This document shows positions 33,638-46,026 of a DNA stretch of 64,000 nt, piece after piece. Location of the stretch: NCBI GenBank assembly GCA_938091165.1, contig CALKNK010000010.1, forward strand, positions 82,618-146,617, in the 5' to 3' direction. Both the position numbers and the translations under genes were made by a program. The first letter of the stretch is position 1. Each line of letters begins with the position of its first letter. The notes beneath the pieces were generated by a model. It had not been told where the DNA came from. It made no database searches and saw nothing but the letters and a program-made list of their open reading frames with translations. This DNA is from an uncultured Ilumatobacter sp. Its GTDB lineage: Bacteria > Actinomycetota > Acidimicrobiia > Acidimicrobiales > Ilumatobacteraceae.

Positions 33638-34444
33638 TCATCGCTCGCCAAGGTGGCGGTGCTTGTACGCCCGGGCTCGGCGGAATCGCGCAACGACGAC
33701 GTAGCCGATGAAGATCGTCATGAAGCTCACCCACGCAACGAGTGCTGCGAGCGCCAAGATCGAAAGCGGCCGTGCCCATCGCTGACCCTCGCCTGGCTGT
33801 TGTGTCGACTGAGCGAGGATCAGGGCCGTAGAGCCATCGTCGGGCAACTCCCAGGCAAGGATGCCGTTTGCGTCGGGTTCCGCATTGGTTCGCTCGCTGT
33901 CGATCGCACCAGGCAAGAGCGCTTGGAGCCTGACGTTGAGCGATTCAGCTGGGGTGGCACCACTCTCAGCGATCTCATCGGCGAACGGCTGGCCCCCGAC
34001 TGAAGCTACGAGGTCTGCATCAGCGAAGTCGTCAAAGCCGTTGAGAACGAATCGACCGCTGAGTTGGTTCGTGGTGACGTCGCCGTTGGTCCCACGACCA
34101 AGTTCCATCTGTGTGAAAGGTGGGCCGAGGCTCTGCAATAGATTGGTTGCTTCGCCTTGCGAGCGGAACGGATGCGTCATTTGAAGGAACAGCCCGCCGC
34201 TGTCGTCATCGGGCATACGAGGCCCGTCGACCGACCAGCCAGCCTCGATGACGTCGTCAAGGACGAGGTCGTCGATGAGCGTCGGAAGTTGATCTAGGAC
34301 ATCTTGATCTGCGAGCACGGTGACGGCGATCTGTCCTGTTCCATCAGGGTCGACAACGACATCAACGGTAATGTCGAGCTGGCATGCAGCGAGCGCTAAG
34401 GCGCATGCGAGAAGCGCGATGAGCCGCGTGATCACTCGGTTCAT
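33638..34444 (-). CDS. LppM-like lipoprotein
   Basis: A 268-residue protein with a lipoprotein signal ending LALAAC (Cys21), an outside domain starting QLDITVDVVVDPDGTGQIAVTVLADQDVL, and a C-terminal membrane helix (about 228-252) followed by a basic tail. The N-terminal beta-rich domain resembles the LppM/DUF3153 domain of mycobacterial LppM. The function is not established. It is downstream of and in the same direction as clpC, 108 bases apart. Confidence 0.75.
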   Translation of the reverse strand: MNRVITRLIALLACALALAACQLDITVDVVVDPDGTGQIAVTVLADQDVLDQLPTLIDDLVLDDVIEAGWSVDGPRMPDDDSGGLFLQMTHPFRSQGEATNLLQSLGPPFTQMELGRGTNGDVTTNQLSGRFVLNGFDDFADADLVASVGGQPFADEIAESGATPAESLNVRLQALLPGAIDSERTNAEPDANGILAWELPDDGSTALILAQSTQQPGEGQRWARPLSILALAALVAWVSFMTIFIGYVVVARFRRARAYKHRHLGER

Positions 34445-34552
34445 GATCCCGCTATTATGACGAAGCTGGCGGTCGATGCCGCGGCGCGGGCCGTGGATTG
34501 CCTTCGAGGCCGAGCGCTTGACCTGATCGCAACAGTCGAGTAGATCAGCCGA

Positions 34553-37168
<2,616 letters not shown>

Positions 37169-37371
37169 CTGCTGCCCTTTCGCTCAGGGGCCCCTAACGA
37201 GCGCCGCATAGGGATGCGAGACAACGTTTGGAAACCTTTGTGACGAGCCTACCGGCGACCCGTCACGGTGCCCGGTCGCGTGCGGTGACAGGTTTTTCTC
37301 AAGTTCCGGGAATACGCGAGACGAAAAGCTCCAGTTGTTGACACCGGCGTTAAGAGCGCCATGATCATGTC

Positions 37372-37842
37372 ATGCGTCCTGGTCTAATTGTTCTTGGAGT
37401 ACTCGCGGCCGCAATCATCATTGCCGCGGTCATGGTCCGTCGGCTGAAGCATGACGCCGATACGTGGCACGCCGATCCGCTCACAGCGCCCACGCCTTCG
37501 ACACCGAACTCGTATCGAGTTGTACCAGCCGAGTCCGCTGTCGATGCGGATGGAGTGGCTCCAGTTTTCGATAAATCGGCTCAGGATCTTGCGGCTGCGT
37601 TTGACCGGGTTGCCCGCAAAGGCGGCAGGGTCGACGTGGTGAGCGGCTCACCGGAAGATGGTTCAGTCACATACGTCCAGTCGTCTGCGCTGTTCGGCTT
37701 TCCTGACTACATTTCGGTCAAGTTCATCGAGATTGATTCCGACACCAGCACCCTGGCAGTGTTCTCACGATCGCGGCTCGGCAAGAACGACCTCGGTGTC
37801 AACAAGAAGCGGGTCACTGCCTGGCTCAAACAGCTCCTCTAA
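37372..37842 (+). CDS. DUF1499 family protein
   Basis: A 156-residue protein with an N-terminal membrane helix (about 4-24) and a DUF1499 domain: VTYVQSSALFGFPDYISVKFIEI-type strand pair, then STLAVFSRSRLGKNDLGVNKKRVTAWL, the family hallmark. The function is unknown. It is divergent from clpC and upstream of a polyprenyl diphosphate synthase gene. Confidence 0.82.
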   Translation: MRPGLIVLGVLAAAIIIAAVMVRRLKHDADTWHADPLTAPTPSTPNSYRVVPAESAVDADGVAPVFDKSAQDLAAAFDRVARKGGRVDVVSGSPEDGSVTYVQSSALFGFPDYISVKFIEIDSDTSTLAVFSRSRLGKNDLGVNKKRVTAWLKQLL

Positions 37843-37967
37843 ACTCGCCTGTCTTATTATGATGGAGGCACAGATCCGCCACGTTGGGGTTGTGCAGTCT
37901 GCTAGAGAGCTCCGCACGTGTTCGGCACAAATCGCTGTCTCCTTGCGCGCTCGGTAACCTTCACGCC

Positions 37968-38966
37968 GTGTCAGAGTCGCAAAACATCTCGTCGCCTCTG
38001 CTTGCGCTGCCGGCAATAGATGCAGACCGCAGACGCATCGAAACAGCGATGCAGGAATCCGTGCGAACCCCGGACGCATATCTCAACGAAATCGCCTCGC
38101 ATTTGATTGTGGCAGGCGGAAAGCGTTTGCGGCCGGTGCTCGCTGTCGCCGCGGCCCAGATCAACGGGGTGGTAGCCGCCGACGATGTGGTGCGAGGCGG
38201 CGTCTCATGCGAGCTCGTCCATCTCGGGTCGCTCTATCACGATGATGTAATGGATGAAGCCGACACACGTCGTGGCGTCGAAACGGTCAATGCCAAGTGG
38301 GGCAACCTGCAGGCCATTCTCGCCGGTGACTTTTTGCTCTCTCGTGCCTCAGAAATCGCAGCGTCCCTTGGCACCGAAGTAGCTGGCCTGCTGGCGCGCA
38401 CCATCGGATGGTTGTGCGAAGGCCAAATCGCAGAGTTGCGCCATACATATGACGTCTGCCGTCCAGAGTCGTCGTACTTCACGTCGATCCACGGTAAAAC
38501 TGCCTCGCTTTACGGCACTGCTGCCCGCATCGGCGGCATCGTTGCCGGTCACGATCGGGTGACTATTGACGCGCTCACCGATTTCGGAAACGCTTACGGC
38601 ATGGTCTTTCAGATTGTCGACGACATCCTTGATGTCACGGCAACTGATGAACAACTGGGCAAACCCGCTGGTCATGACATGGTTGAGGGCGTCTACACAT
38701 TGCCCGTTCTGCGTACCTTGGCTGCGAGCAGCAACGCAGCAAGAGAGCTTGCTGACCTGCTCGGCTCGCCACTCGATACTGCTCAGCAGCAAAGAGCCCT
38801 GTCAATCGTCCGCTCAAACGACGGGGTGGCGTCGGCGGTGGCCACTGCTCGAGAATACGTGCAGCGGGCAGAAGACGCTGTCGCCGGATTTGCTGATACT
38901 CCGGCCACCGAGGCGTTGCGCACGGCTTCTCGGGTCCTTCTTGACTCCGCCATTGTCCCTGCATGA
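37968..38966 (+). CDS. Polyprenyl diphosphate synthase
   Basis: A 332-residue trans-prenyl chain elongase from a GTG at 37968 (an ATG at 37884 would add an unlikely leader). The first Asp-rich motif is in LYHDDVMDEADTRRG, the second in FQIVDDILDVTATDEQLGKPAGHD. It condenses isopentenyl diphosphate with allylic primers; similarity to heptaprenyl/octaprenyl-type enzymes suggests the menaquinone side chain, but chain length cannot be fixed by eye. A second, distinct synthase is at 46027. Confidence 0.9.
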   Translation: MSESQNISSPLLALPAIDADRRRIETAMQESVRTPDAYLNEIASHLIVAGGKRLRPVLAVAAAQINGVVAADDVVRGGVSCELVHLGSLYHDDVMDEADTRRGVETVNAKWGNLQAILAGDFLLSRASEIAASLGTEVAGLLARTIGWLCEGQIAELRHTYDVCRPESSYFTSIHGKTASLYGTAARIGGIVAGHDRVTIDALTDFGNAYGMVFQIVDDILDVTATDEQLGKPAGHDMVEGVYTLPVLRTLAASSNAARELADLLGSPLDTAQQQRALSIVRSNDGVASAVATAREYVQRAEDAVAGFADTPATEALRTASRVLLDSAIVPA

Positions 38967-39059
38967 ACCAACCGTTCAGCGTTCTGATTTGATGGTGTTC
39001 TTCCACGGTCTTCGTGGGAATATTCCCTTGAGCGCTCCCCGATCAGGCAGGCTGAGATC

Positions 39060-40409
39060 ATGCATGTAGTCATCGTCGGTGCCGGCGAAGTCGGTTGGTA
39101 CCTCGCGCAGAAGGTCCGCGAGCGGGGCCACGACGTGGTCGTCGTCGAACAGAACGAGGCGATTGCCTCGGCAATCGGCGCCGAACTTGACGTGCAGGTT
39201 GTGGTCGGCAGCGCCACGTTGCCGTCAACATTACAGGCAGCGCGAATCGATCGCGCTGACCTCCTCGCTGCTGTCACGCAGAACGATGAGGTCAACTTGA
39301 TTGCCTCGCTGCTGGCGAAAGAGGCGGGCGTGTCGCAGACCGTAGTCCGCATCCAGACCGAAGAACTTCGCGGCGAATCCGGGTCACTGCTGCGCGCAAC
39401 CATGCGTGCCGACGTCGTCATGGACCCTGATGCCGACACTGCCGATGAAATCATGGAACTCGCCGATGCAGCTGGTGCTGATGAGGTGTATCAGATGTCG
39501 GGTGGCGACCTCCTCGTCCTCGGCTGCAAGATCGGTGAAGGCTCCGCTCTTGCCGGGAGCACCCTGGCCGAGATCGGTGCGAGCTTTGAACCCGACTGGA
39601 GCTTTCTGTTCGGGGCGTTGACCCACGGCGACGACGAGACGGTAATCCCGCGCGGCAATCAGCGACTTGAGGTAGGTGACCACGTGCGTGTGCTCACCAG
39701 TCGCAAAGATAAAAACAAAATCCTCGAATTGCTCGGGGCGTCTCACCGTCGCGCCAAGCGAGTGATGGTGCTCGGTGGCGGGGCCGTTGGTTCACGTGTG
39801 GCCGAGCGGCTGCAGATAGAGGGCGCTGATGTCGTGCTGGTTGAGCGCGACTTTGATCGCGCTCGCCTGCTCTCGGAGCGGCTGCCGCAAATCACCGTGG
39901 TACGTGGCGACATCGAGGACATCGACTTGCTGAGCGAGGAGAGGATTACCGACAAAGATCTTGTCATCGCTGCGACGGGCGATGATGCCGCCAACGTGCT
40001 GGCATGCAAGTTCGCAGCAACGGGTCGTGACACCTTCACAATGGTGGTCATCCATCGCCTAAGCTTGCATCCGCTCGTCAAACAGCTTCGCATCAACGCT
40101 TCACTCACCCCACGGATTGCGTCAACCAACGCCGTGCTTAAGCATCTGACTGGAACGGAATCAGTTGGGACATTTCTCGAGAGCAACATTGAGGTTGACG
40201 AGATCGAGATCGAGGTTGGCTCCGTGGCGGATGGTGCTGTGGTTTCCAAGCTGCACCTTCCGCACTCGATTGTGTTGGGTGCAGTGATTCGACCGGGTGA
40301 GCCCGGTCGAATCATTCGCGGGTACACAGTGCTTAAGGCAGGCGACAATGTGGTGGTGTTCGCTCGTCCAGAGTCGTTACCTGGCCTTCGCAAGGTGTTC
40401 ACCGCGTGA
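39060..40409 (+). CDS. trkA: Trk potassium uptake regulator
   Basis: A 449-residue peripheral regulator of a potassium channel. It has two RCK modules, each with a Rossmann NAD site (VIVGAGEVGWYLAQKV and VMVLGGGAVGSRVAERLQ) and a TrkA-C domain. Its stop overlaps the GTG start of trkH by four bases, so regulator and channel are coupled. Confidence 0.95.
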   Translation: MHVVIVGAGEVGWYLAQKVRERGHDVVVVEQNEAIASAIGAELDVQVVVGSATLPSTLQAARIDRADLLAAVTQNDEVNLIASLLAKEAGVSQTVVRIQTEELRGESGSLLRATMRADVVMDPDADTADEIMELADAAGADEVYQMSGGDLLVLGCKIGEGSALAGSTLAEIGASFEPDWSFLFGALTHGDDETVIPRGNQRLEVGDHVRVLTSRKDKNKILELLGASHRRAKRVMVLGGGAVGSRVAERLQIEGADVVLVERDFDRARLLSERLPQITVVRGDIEDIDLLSEERITDKDLVIAATGDDAANVLACKFAATGRDTFTMVVIHRLSLHPLVKQLRINASLTPRIASTNAVLKHLTGTESVGTFLESNIEVDEIEIEVGSVADGAVVSKLHLPHSIVLGAVIRPGEPGRIIRGYTVLKAGDNVVVFARPESLPGLRKVFTA

Positions 40410-41920
40410 AAATCCAAAAGCGCGGTGAAGGATGCCTGTTTTCGCAACGGGTGCCCTCTCTCACGTTCAATGTTCTCGGTATGACCTTCGCGGTAGTCGG
40501 CGTTGGTATCGCGGTATCCGGCATAGTCGATTTGATCGATGGTGGTCCCGATGTGGTTGCGTTGCTGGTCACGGGCCTGGTCACCGGGACTGTCGGCTTT
40601 GTGGTGAAGGACTACACCAAGTTTCCCCTTGGGATTCGGGTACTTGACGTTTTCACTACCGTCACCATCGCTTGGGTGGCCATTGCCGCTGTCGGCGCTA
40701 TGCCTTACCTCATCACTGGACACTTCACCAACGTCGACGATGCGTTGTTCGAGGCGATGTCCGGATTCACCACAACGGGAGCAACGGTGACCGCCGACAT
40801 TGAGGCGACGTCGAAGGGTTTACTCTTCTGGCGGTCGACGACCCAGTGGATGGGTGGAATGGGCGTCATCGTTTTGGTCGTTGCAGTACTGCCGACCGTG
40901 GGTTCTGGCGGGATGAGCTTGCTCGAAGCCGAAGCTCCGGGTCCAACTGGTGAACGCCTCACGCCGCGCGTGGAGCAAACTGCTCAACGGTTGTGGGCGG
41001 TCTACCTCGGCTTCACGGCGCTGATGACGACAGCGTACTTCGTGGCTGGCATGAGTCTCTTTGACGCTGTGTGTCACTCTTTTACCACGGTGTCGACAGG
41101 CGGTTTTTCTCCGTACCAGGGGTCGTTTGGCCACTTCGATTCGGCGGCGCTGGAATGGGTCTGCATCGTCGGCATGATGCTCGCCGGCGGCAGCTTTACG
41201 TTGTACTGGCGTGCGCTGCGGGGCAATGTCAAGCCGCTGTTGCGATCCACTGAGTTCCGGGTGTATCTGCTCATGGTCGGCGCGATGACGCTGTGGGCTT
41301 TCGTCACGGCGGGGAACGATGGAGGCCAGTCGACTGGATTTCGTGATGCGTTGTTTACGGTGTCGTCGACCGTCTCGACAACCGGTTACGTTGCAACCGA
41401 GTACGGTTTGTGGAGCGAGACTGCGCAATCTTTGCTACTCATTGCGTTGCCACTTGGGGCAATGGCGGGCTCGACAGCGGGGGGCATCAAGGTCCTTCGC
41501 ATCATGGCGGTGTCGAGCTTTGCGCATCGCGAAGCGCTTAAGCATCTCCATCCGAAACTGGTACGTCCCGTTCGTGTCGGCAACGCCATGTTGTCCGATG
41601 ACGTGGCAGGCAAGGTTGTCGGGTTTCTCATTCTTGCGTTGGTGATATTTGGTAGCGGGTCGTTTTTGATCGCTGCCACCGGCCCTGACCTCATTACATC
41701 GTTTTCGGCATCGGCAACGTCGCTCGGCAATGTTGGGCCGGGTCTCGGTGCGCTTGACCACACTGGAGATTTCTTGGTCATCCCACGCGAGGGCCGCTTG
41801 ATTGCAATTGGGCAGATGTTGCTTGGTCGACTGGAGATCTATCCGGTGGTCCTTGCGATCAGTGTGGTCACGTTGCGCCTACCTAAGTCGGTGTTGCCGC
41901 GTTACTCAAAGCACTCCTAA
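40406..41920 (+). CDS. trkH: Trk potassium uptake channel
   Basis: A 504-residue polytopic channel with four pore-loop repeats; selectivity-filter-like segments are visible as FTTTGATV, FTTVSTGGFS, VSTTGYVAT and LGNVGPGLG. GAMAGSTAGGIKVLRI is the characteristic loop before the last helices. It takes up potassium under control of TrkA encoded immediately upstream. Confidence 0.94.
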   Translation: MKIQKRGEGCLFSQRVPSLTFNVLGMTFAVVGVGIAVSGIVDLIDGGPDVVALLVTGLVTGTVGFVVKDYTKFPLGIRVLDVFTTVTIAWVAIAAVGAMPYLITGHFTNVDDALFEAMSGFTTTGATVTADIEATSKGLLFWRSTTQWMGGMGVIVLVVAVLPTVGSGGMSLLEAEAPGPTGERLTPRVEQTAQRLWAVYLGFTALMTTAYFVAGMSLFDAVCHSFTTVSTGGFSPYQGSFGHFDSAALEWVCIVGMMLAGGSFTLYWRALRGNVKPLLRSTEFRVYLLMVGAMTLWAFVTAGNDGGQSTGFRDALFTVSSTVSTTGYVATEYGLWSETAQSLLLIALPLGAMAGSTAGGIKVLRIMAVSSFAHREALKHLHPKLVRPVRVGNAMLSDDVAGKVVGFLILALVIFGSGSFLIAATGPDLITSFSASATSLGNVGPGLGALDHTGDFLVIPREGRLIAIGQMLLGRLEIYPVVLAISVVTLRLPKSVLPRYSKHS

Positions 41921-41963
41921 GGGTCAGACTCGACCGTCCGGACCGGCCTAACAGCGGTGTCGG

Positions 41964-42872
41964 TTAGTTGAGTGCGATAACCGTTAGTGGGGTCGGAGCT
42001 GCGAACTCTGACATCGGGAGCGCAGTGACCTCGCGGCGGCGCCCGACGACTTGGACGAGATGCAGTTGCTCGTCATGGGTGGCAACAATGCCCTTTGCCC
42101 TCATGACCGTCCCGATGGTGTCGTCCAACATCTGCCGCAGCGCATCATCGATGGCTTGAGCCGATTCGAACGGACCGAACTCGACCGTCGTGACGGTGTG
42201 AGCATCGAAAAGACTGGGCGTGGCGGTGGCTGCAACCCCGTCCGGTCGCCGTCCTCCGAGCGCCAGGAATCTGCCGATGGCAGGGTCGCTTGCGCCGGCG
42301 ACGAAGACCGGTGTGTCGCCACCGAGATCGGCCAATCTGGCATCAACGATTGAGCGTTGCGCATCATCGATCAAATCGGTCTTGGTCAGGACGACCAAAT
42401 CGGCTTTAGCGACCTGCGATTTGATTGCTTCGGTCACTGTTGTGGCCTGATCGTTCAGGAGGAGTTGGTCAGCAGCGACGACGACCACGACGCCGTCGAG
42501 CATGAACCCCGCTGAGTTTCCCCACGGGGTCATTCGGTCCGGGTCGGCCACACCGCTCAGTTCGACGATGACATGGTCCGGCGGTGTGTCGCGTGCTCGG
42601 AGCTGGTCAAATGCTGCGCCGAAGCCGTCGACGAGGCTGCAACACACGCACCCATCGGTGAGTTCCACTGTGTCGCCGTGGCGACGAGCTATCAACGCAG
42701 CGTCGATGTTGATTTCACCGACATCGTTGACAAAGACAGCAATTGGGCGATCCGTGACCGCTAGCAGCTCATTGATAGCCGTGGTCTTACCGGCACCGAG
42801 GTACCCGGCAACGAAGGTGATCGGCACGCGACGACCGTCCCATGGAAGAAATTCGGGCTCCTGATACGGCAT
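41964..42872 (-). CDS. COG0523/CobW-family metal-chaperone GTPase
   Basis: A 302-residue G3E GTPase with Walker A GYLGAGKTTAIN, the metal-binding CxCC motif at Cys75-Cys78 (DGCVCCSLVDG), the ELSGVADPD switch region and NKxD-like VLTKTDLIDD. The C-terminal CobW domain ends LPMSEFAAPTPLTVIAL. Family members deliver zinc or cobalt or activate nitrile hydratases; there is no metal-specific neighbour to choose between them. Confidence 0.88.
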   Translation of the reverse strand: MPYQEPEFLPWDGRRVPITFVAGYLGAGKTTAINELLAVTDRPIAVFVNDVGEINIDAALIARRHGDTVELTDGCVCCSLVDGFGAAFDQLRARDTPPDHVIVELSGVADPDRMTPWGNSAGFMLDGVVVVVAADQLLLNDQATTVTEAIKSQVAKADLVVLTKTDLIDDAQRSIVDARLADLGGDTPVFVAGASDPAIGRFLALGGRRPDGVAATATPSLFDAHTVTTVEFGPFESAQAIDDALRQMLDDTIGTVMRAKGIVATHDEQLHLVQVVGRRREVTALPMSEFAAPTPLTVIALN

Positions 42873-42991
42873 CGTTGTCGAGGATATTGCCTTGTTACTG
42901 AGACGGCTCTGATGCCGGTCTCTCCGGCAAGATCGCCGCCGAGGTCGACCTCGTTGCGCCTCATCCGCTAACTCAGTGACACCTAATTTCT

Positions 42992-44299
42992 ATGGTGAAC
43001 CCCGTGTTGATCGTCGTTGTTTTTCTCGGGCTTGTGTTGGCTAGTTGCGCTGCCGCTGCGGCGTATCTCTTCGCGCTTCGGCGAGCTGAGCAGCAAGCTT
43101 CGTCGAAGCTTGCCGCACAGTCGCTCTCCAACGAGTCATTGCAGGTCTCCATCGACACGGCTGTACAGAGCGCCGTCGCAGCGGTGCGCGATCAAGCGAC
43201 CGCCGAACGAGATGCTGCAGTTAGTGCAGCGCTCGAGCAAAGTGCTGTGCTTCAGCGCGAGCAGTTGGTGGCCAAGGCGTCGCAGGTCCAGCAACACGCC
43301 AGCGCTGACCTGGCGTCAAAGAAAGACGTCATCGACGACCGGCTCGAGCAGGTGCACAGCGAGATGCGCAGTGAGCTCACGAAATTAACCGACATGGTCA
43401 ATGCGCTTGGCCGTACAAACGCCGAGAAGTTCGGCCAGGTCGAAACTTCGCTCAAGGCGCATGCTGATGTGGCCGCAGCGGTCGCTGAGTCAGCTCAGGC
43501 ATTACGTACTGCCATCGCCAATCCGCAGGCGCGAGGCCAGTGGGGCGAGCGTATGGCCGAAGACGTATTGCGCATGGCTGGATTCATTGAGAACGTCAAC
43601 TACACCAAGCAGGGCCAAATCGACGGTGCAACTGGTCGGCCCGATTACACGTTCAACATGCCGAAGGGTCACGCCCTATACATGGACGTGAAGTTCCCGA
43701 TGGCTTCATACGTTCGATACCTCGAGGCCCCCACCGATGCTCAGCGCGAGGCCCACCTGAAGAACTTTTTACGTGACGTTCGGATGCGAGTGAAGGAGTT
43801 GGCCAAGCGCGAGTACGGCAATGTGGGCAATCAGCAGGCTGTCGATTACGTTCTGCTGTTCATCCCGAACGAACAGCTCACAGGGTTCATCCATGAGCAC
43901 GATCCCGGGCTCCTCGACGATGCCATGGGACAGCAAGTGGTCATGTGCTCACCGCTCACCCTGTTTGCATTTATCGGCATCATCCGCCAGGCGTTTGACA
44001 ACTTCATGATCGAGCAGACAAGTGATGAAATTCTGCAGTTGATCAGCAAGTTCGGGAATCAGTGGACCAAGTATTCCGAACAGGTGGACAAAGTGAAGAA
44101 ACGCTTCGAAGGCGTCGAGAAGGAGTTCGAGGTCTTGGCCGGCACGCGTCGCCGGGCCTTGGAGCGGCCATTGCGCGAGCTAGATGGCATCCGTCAAGAA
44201 CGCAACCTTCCGGTCGATGACGAACTCTTTGCTTTGCCTAGTGACGTCGATGACAGCGACACCGCTCGCGACGAAGCAATCCGTGAACTCGGCGCGTGA
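42992..44299 (+). CDS. rmuC: DNA recombination protein RmuC
   Basis: A 435-residue protein with an N-terminal membrane helix (5-25), a long coiled coil (30-165) and the RmuC nuclease-like domain containing NPQARGQWGERMAEDVLRMAGF, DYTFNMPKGHALYMDVKFPMASY and DYVLLFIPNEQLTGFI. It limits DNA inversions at short repeats in E. coli. It starts a DNA-repair cluster with xseA and xseB. Confidence 0.93.
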   Translation: MVNPVLIVVVFLGLVLASCAAAAAYLFALRRAEQQASSKLAAQSLSNESLQVSIDTAVQSAVAAVRDQATAERDAAVSAALEQSAVLQREQLVAKASQVQQHASADLASKKDVIDDRLEQVHSEMRSELTKLTDMVNALGRTNAEKFGQVETSLKAHADVAAAVAESAQALRTAIANPQARGQWGERMAEDVLRMAGFIENVNYTKQGQIDGATGRPDYTFNMPKGHALYMDVKFPMASYVRYLEAPTDAQREAHLKNFLRDVRMRVKELAKREYGNVGNQQAVDYVLLFIPNEQLTGFIHEHDPGLLDDAMGQQVVMCSPLTLFAFIGIIRQAFDNFMIEQTSDEILQLISKFGNQWTKYSEQVDKVKKRFEGVEKEFEVLAGTRRRALERPLRELDGIRQERNLPVDDELFALPSDVDDSDTARDEAIRELGA

Positions 44300-44350
44300 C
44301 TGCCGGGCTGTTGACGCTCTGCGCATGGGCTCCTGATTAAATCAAGATCT

Positions 44351-45739
44351 GTGAGTCAGTCCGCGTTCGACTTTGACGATGAGATGCCCGAAGACGTTGC
44401 TGACCCCACCTACACGGTGGGCGAGTTAGCTGCGGCGATCAATCATCAGCTTCAACGCAGTTTCAGCGACGGCGTTTGGGTGCGCGGCGAAATCAGTGGA
44501 CTCCAGGACCGCGGGCCGCACACGTACTTTTCTTTAATCGAAGACGGCGATAGCGGCAAGGCCGTCATGAACGTCCAGTTGTTCGCTCCGGCCAAGGCCC
44601 GCCTTGCGCCGATGTTGCGCAAGTTTCGTCTTGAGTTGCGCAACGGCATGAAGGTGCGGCTTCACGGCAACCTCGACTTCTGGGCGCAGGGCGGTCGGCT
44701 TGGTCTCAAGATGGCCAACCTCGACCCGAAGTACACGATTGGCGACATTGCGCAGTCGCGTGACGACGTCGTCCGGCGGCTTGCCGCCGAGGGGTTGATG
44801 GAAACCAACAAGCGACATCTGATGTCACCGGTTCCGCTTCGAGTGGGCGTCGTCACAAGCGTCGGCACGGCTGCCTGGCATGACTTCTGCGACGAACTTG
44901 TGCGAAATCAGTTCGGATTTCGTCTCGTTGTGGCCGATGTTCGTGTGCAGGGGGATCTCGCCGAAAACATGATCATCGGAGGGATCTCTCAGCTGGCGAT
45001 GCTTGGCACGCTCGACGTCATTGTGGTCATTCGCGGCGGCGGGGCCCGTAACGAACTTGCTGTGTTCGACTCCGAGGGAATTGCTCGGACCATCGCCAAC
45101 TCACCGGTGCCGGTGCTGACTGGTTTGGGTCACGAGGTTGACCGAAGTGTCGCTGACGAGGTTGCGTACTTGGCGTTGAAGACCCCCACGGCGGTCGCTG
45201 GGGAACTCCTCGGGCGAGTCGCTGAGTACACGGCGAACACCGAGCAGACGTTCGCCGCCATTGTCCAACGCAGCACCGTGGCACTCTCTAACGCCGATAG
45301 CGAACTGTCCGAGGTCGGCCACCGGATCGCTCGACGCACACATGCCGCTGTCGAGCGAGCCGACGAGCGGTTGTCGATGCGAGTCGACCGGCTGGGCCGG
45401 GGCGGGCCGGCGGTGCTCGAGCGCGCCGCCGGGCAACTCGACCGCGTTGCGTTGCGGATCATCGAGCGACCGACCGAAGTTCTCGATCGGGCCGGCCAGC
45501 GCCTTGACGTTATGGATGCACGGGTCAGCGGCCTAGACCCAGCGGTGCAGATTGGGCGGGGTTGGACCATCACCCGCGATGCGGCCGGTGTCATCGTCCG
45601 ATCGGTAGCTGACATTGCCCCCCACGATCTCGTCACTACCACGCTCATCGACGGGACCGTCACAAGTACGGTCACGGCATCCGGCCCCACTGTCGACTCC
45701 ACCTTCATCAACTCCGGCACCAACGAGGAATCCTCATGA
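44351..45739 (+). CDS. xseA: Exodeoxyribonuclease VII large subunit
   Basis: A 462-residue nuclease subunit from a GTG. An OB-fold domain (YTVGELAAAINHQLQRSFSDG, VWVRGEISGL) precedes the catalytic domain with VGVVTSVGTAAWHDF, VVIRGGGARNELAVFD and PVLTGLGHEVDRSVADEVA, then a long helical tail. With XseB it degrades single-stranded DNA to oligonucleotides. Its stop overlaps the xseB ATG by four bases. Confidence 0.95.
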   Translation: MSQSAFDFDDEMPEDVADPTYTVGELAAAINHQLQRSFSDGVWVRGEISGLQDRGPHTYFSLIEDGDSGKAVMNVQLFAPAKARLAPMLRKFRLELRNGMKVRLHGNLDFWAQGGRLGLKMANLDPKYTIGDIAQSRDDVVRRLAAEGLMETNKRHLMSPVPLRVGVVTSVGTAAWHDFCDELVRNQFGFRLVVADVRVQGDLAENMIIGGISQLAMLGTLDVIVVIRGGGARNELAVFDSEGIARTIANSPVPVLTGLGHEVDRSVADEVAYLALKTPTAVAGELLGRVAEYTANTEQTFAAIVQRSTVALSNADSELSEVGHRIARRTHAAVERADERLSMRVDRLGRGGPAVLERAAGQLDRVALRIIERPTEVLDRAGQRLDVMDARVSGLDPAVQIGRGWTITRDAAGVIVRSVADIAPHDLVTTTLIDGTVTSTVTASGPTVDSTFINSGTNEESS

Positions 45740-45942
45740 CCGACACCCCAACACCCGGCTACGCCACAGCGCTCACCGAACTCGATGCGATCTTGCGCGA
45801 ACTAGAAGGTTCCGATGTTGATGTCGACCATTTGGCCGAGCGTGTGTCGCGTGCGGCAGAGCTCATTTCGCTCTGCCGTGACAAGATTTCCAACGCGCAG
45901 GTCAAGATCGAAGAGGTCACCGCCGACCTTGACGCTCCGTAG
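45736..45942 (+). CDS. xseB: Exodeoxyribonuclease VII small subunit
   Basis: A 68-residue helical protein of normal length for XseB, with ELDAILRELEGSDVDVDHLAERVSRAAELISLCRDKI matching the two-helix hairpin of the family. It binds along the XseA coiled coil. Coupled to xseA by overlap. Confidence 0.92.
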   Translation: MTDTPTPGYATALTELDAILRELEGSDVDVDHLAERVSRAAELISLCRDKISNAQVKIEEVTADLDAP

Positions 45943-46026
45943 AATCACTAGTTGAACCGCTCGGCCGAGTGGAACCTCTTCGACAACAGCATGGTGCCGT
46001 ACAGCCCGCCAGTAGCCTCTGTCGGC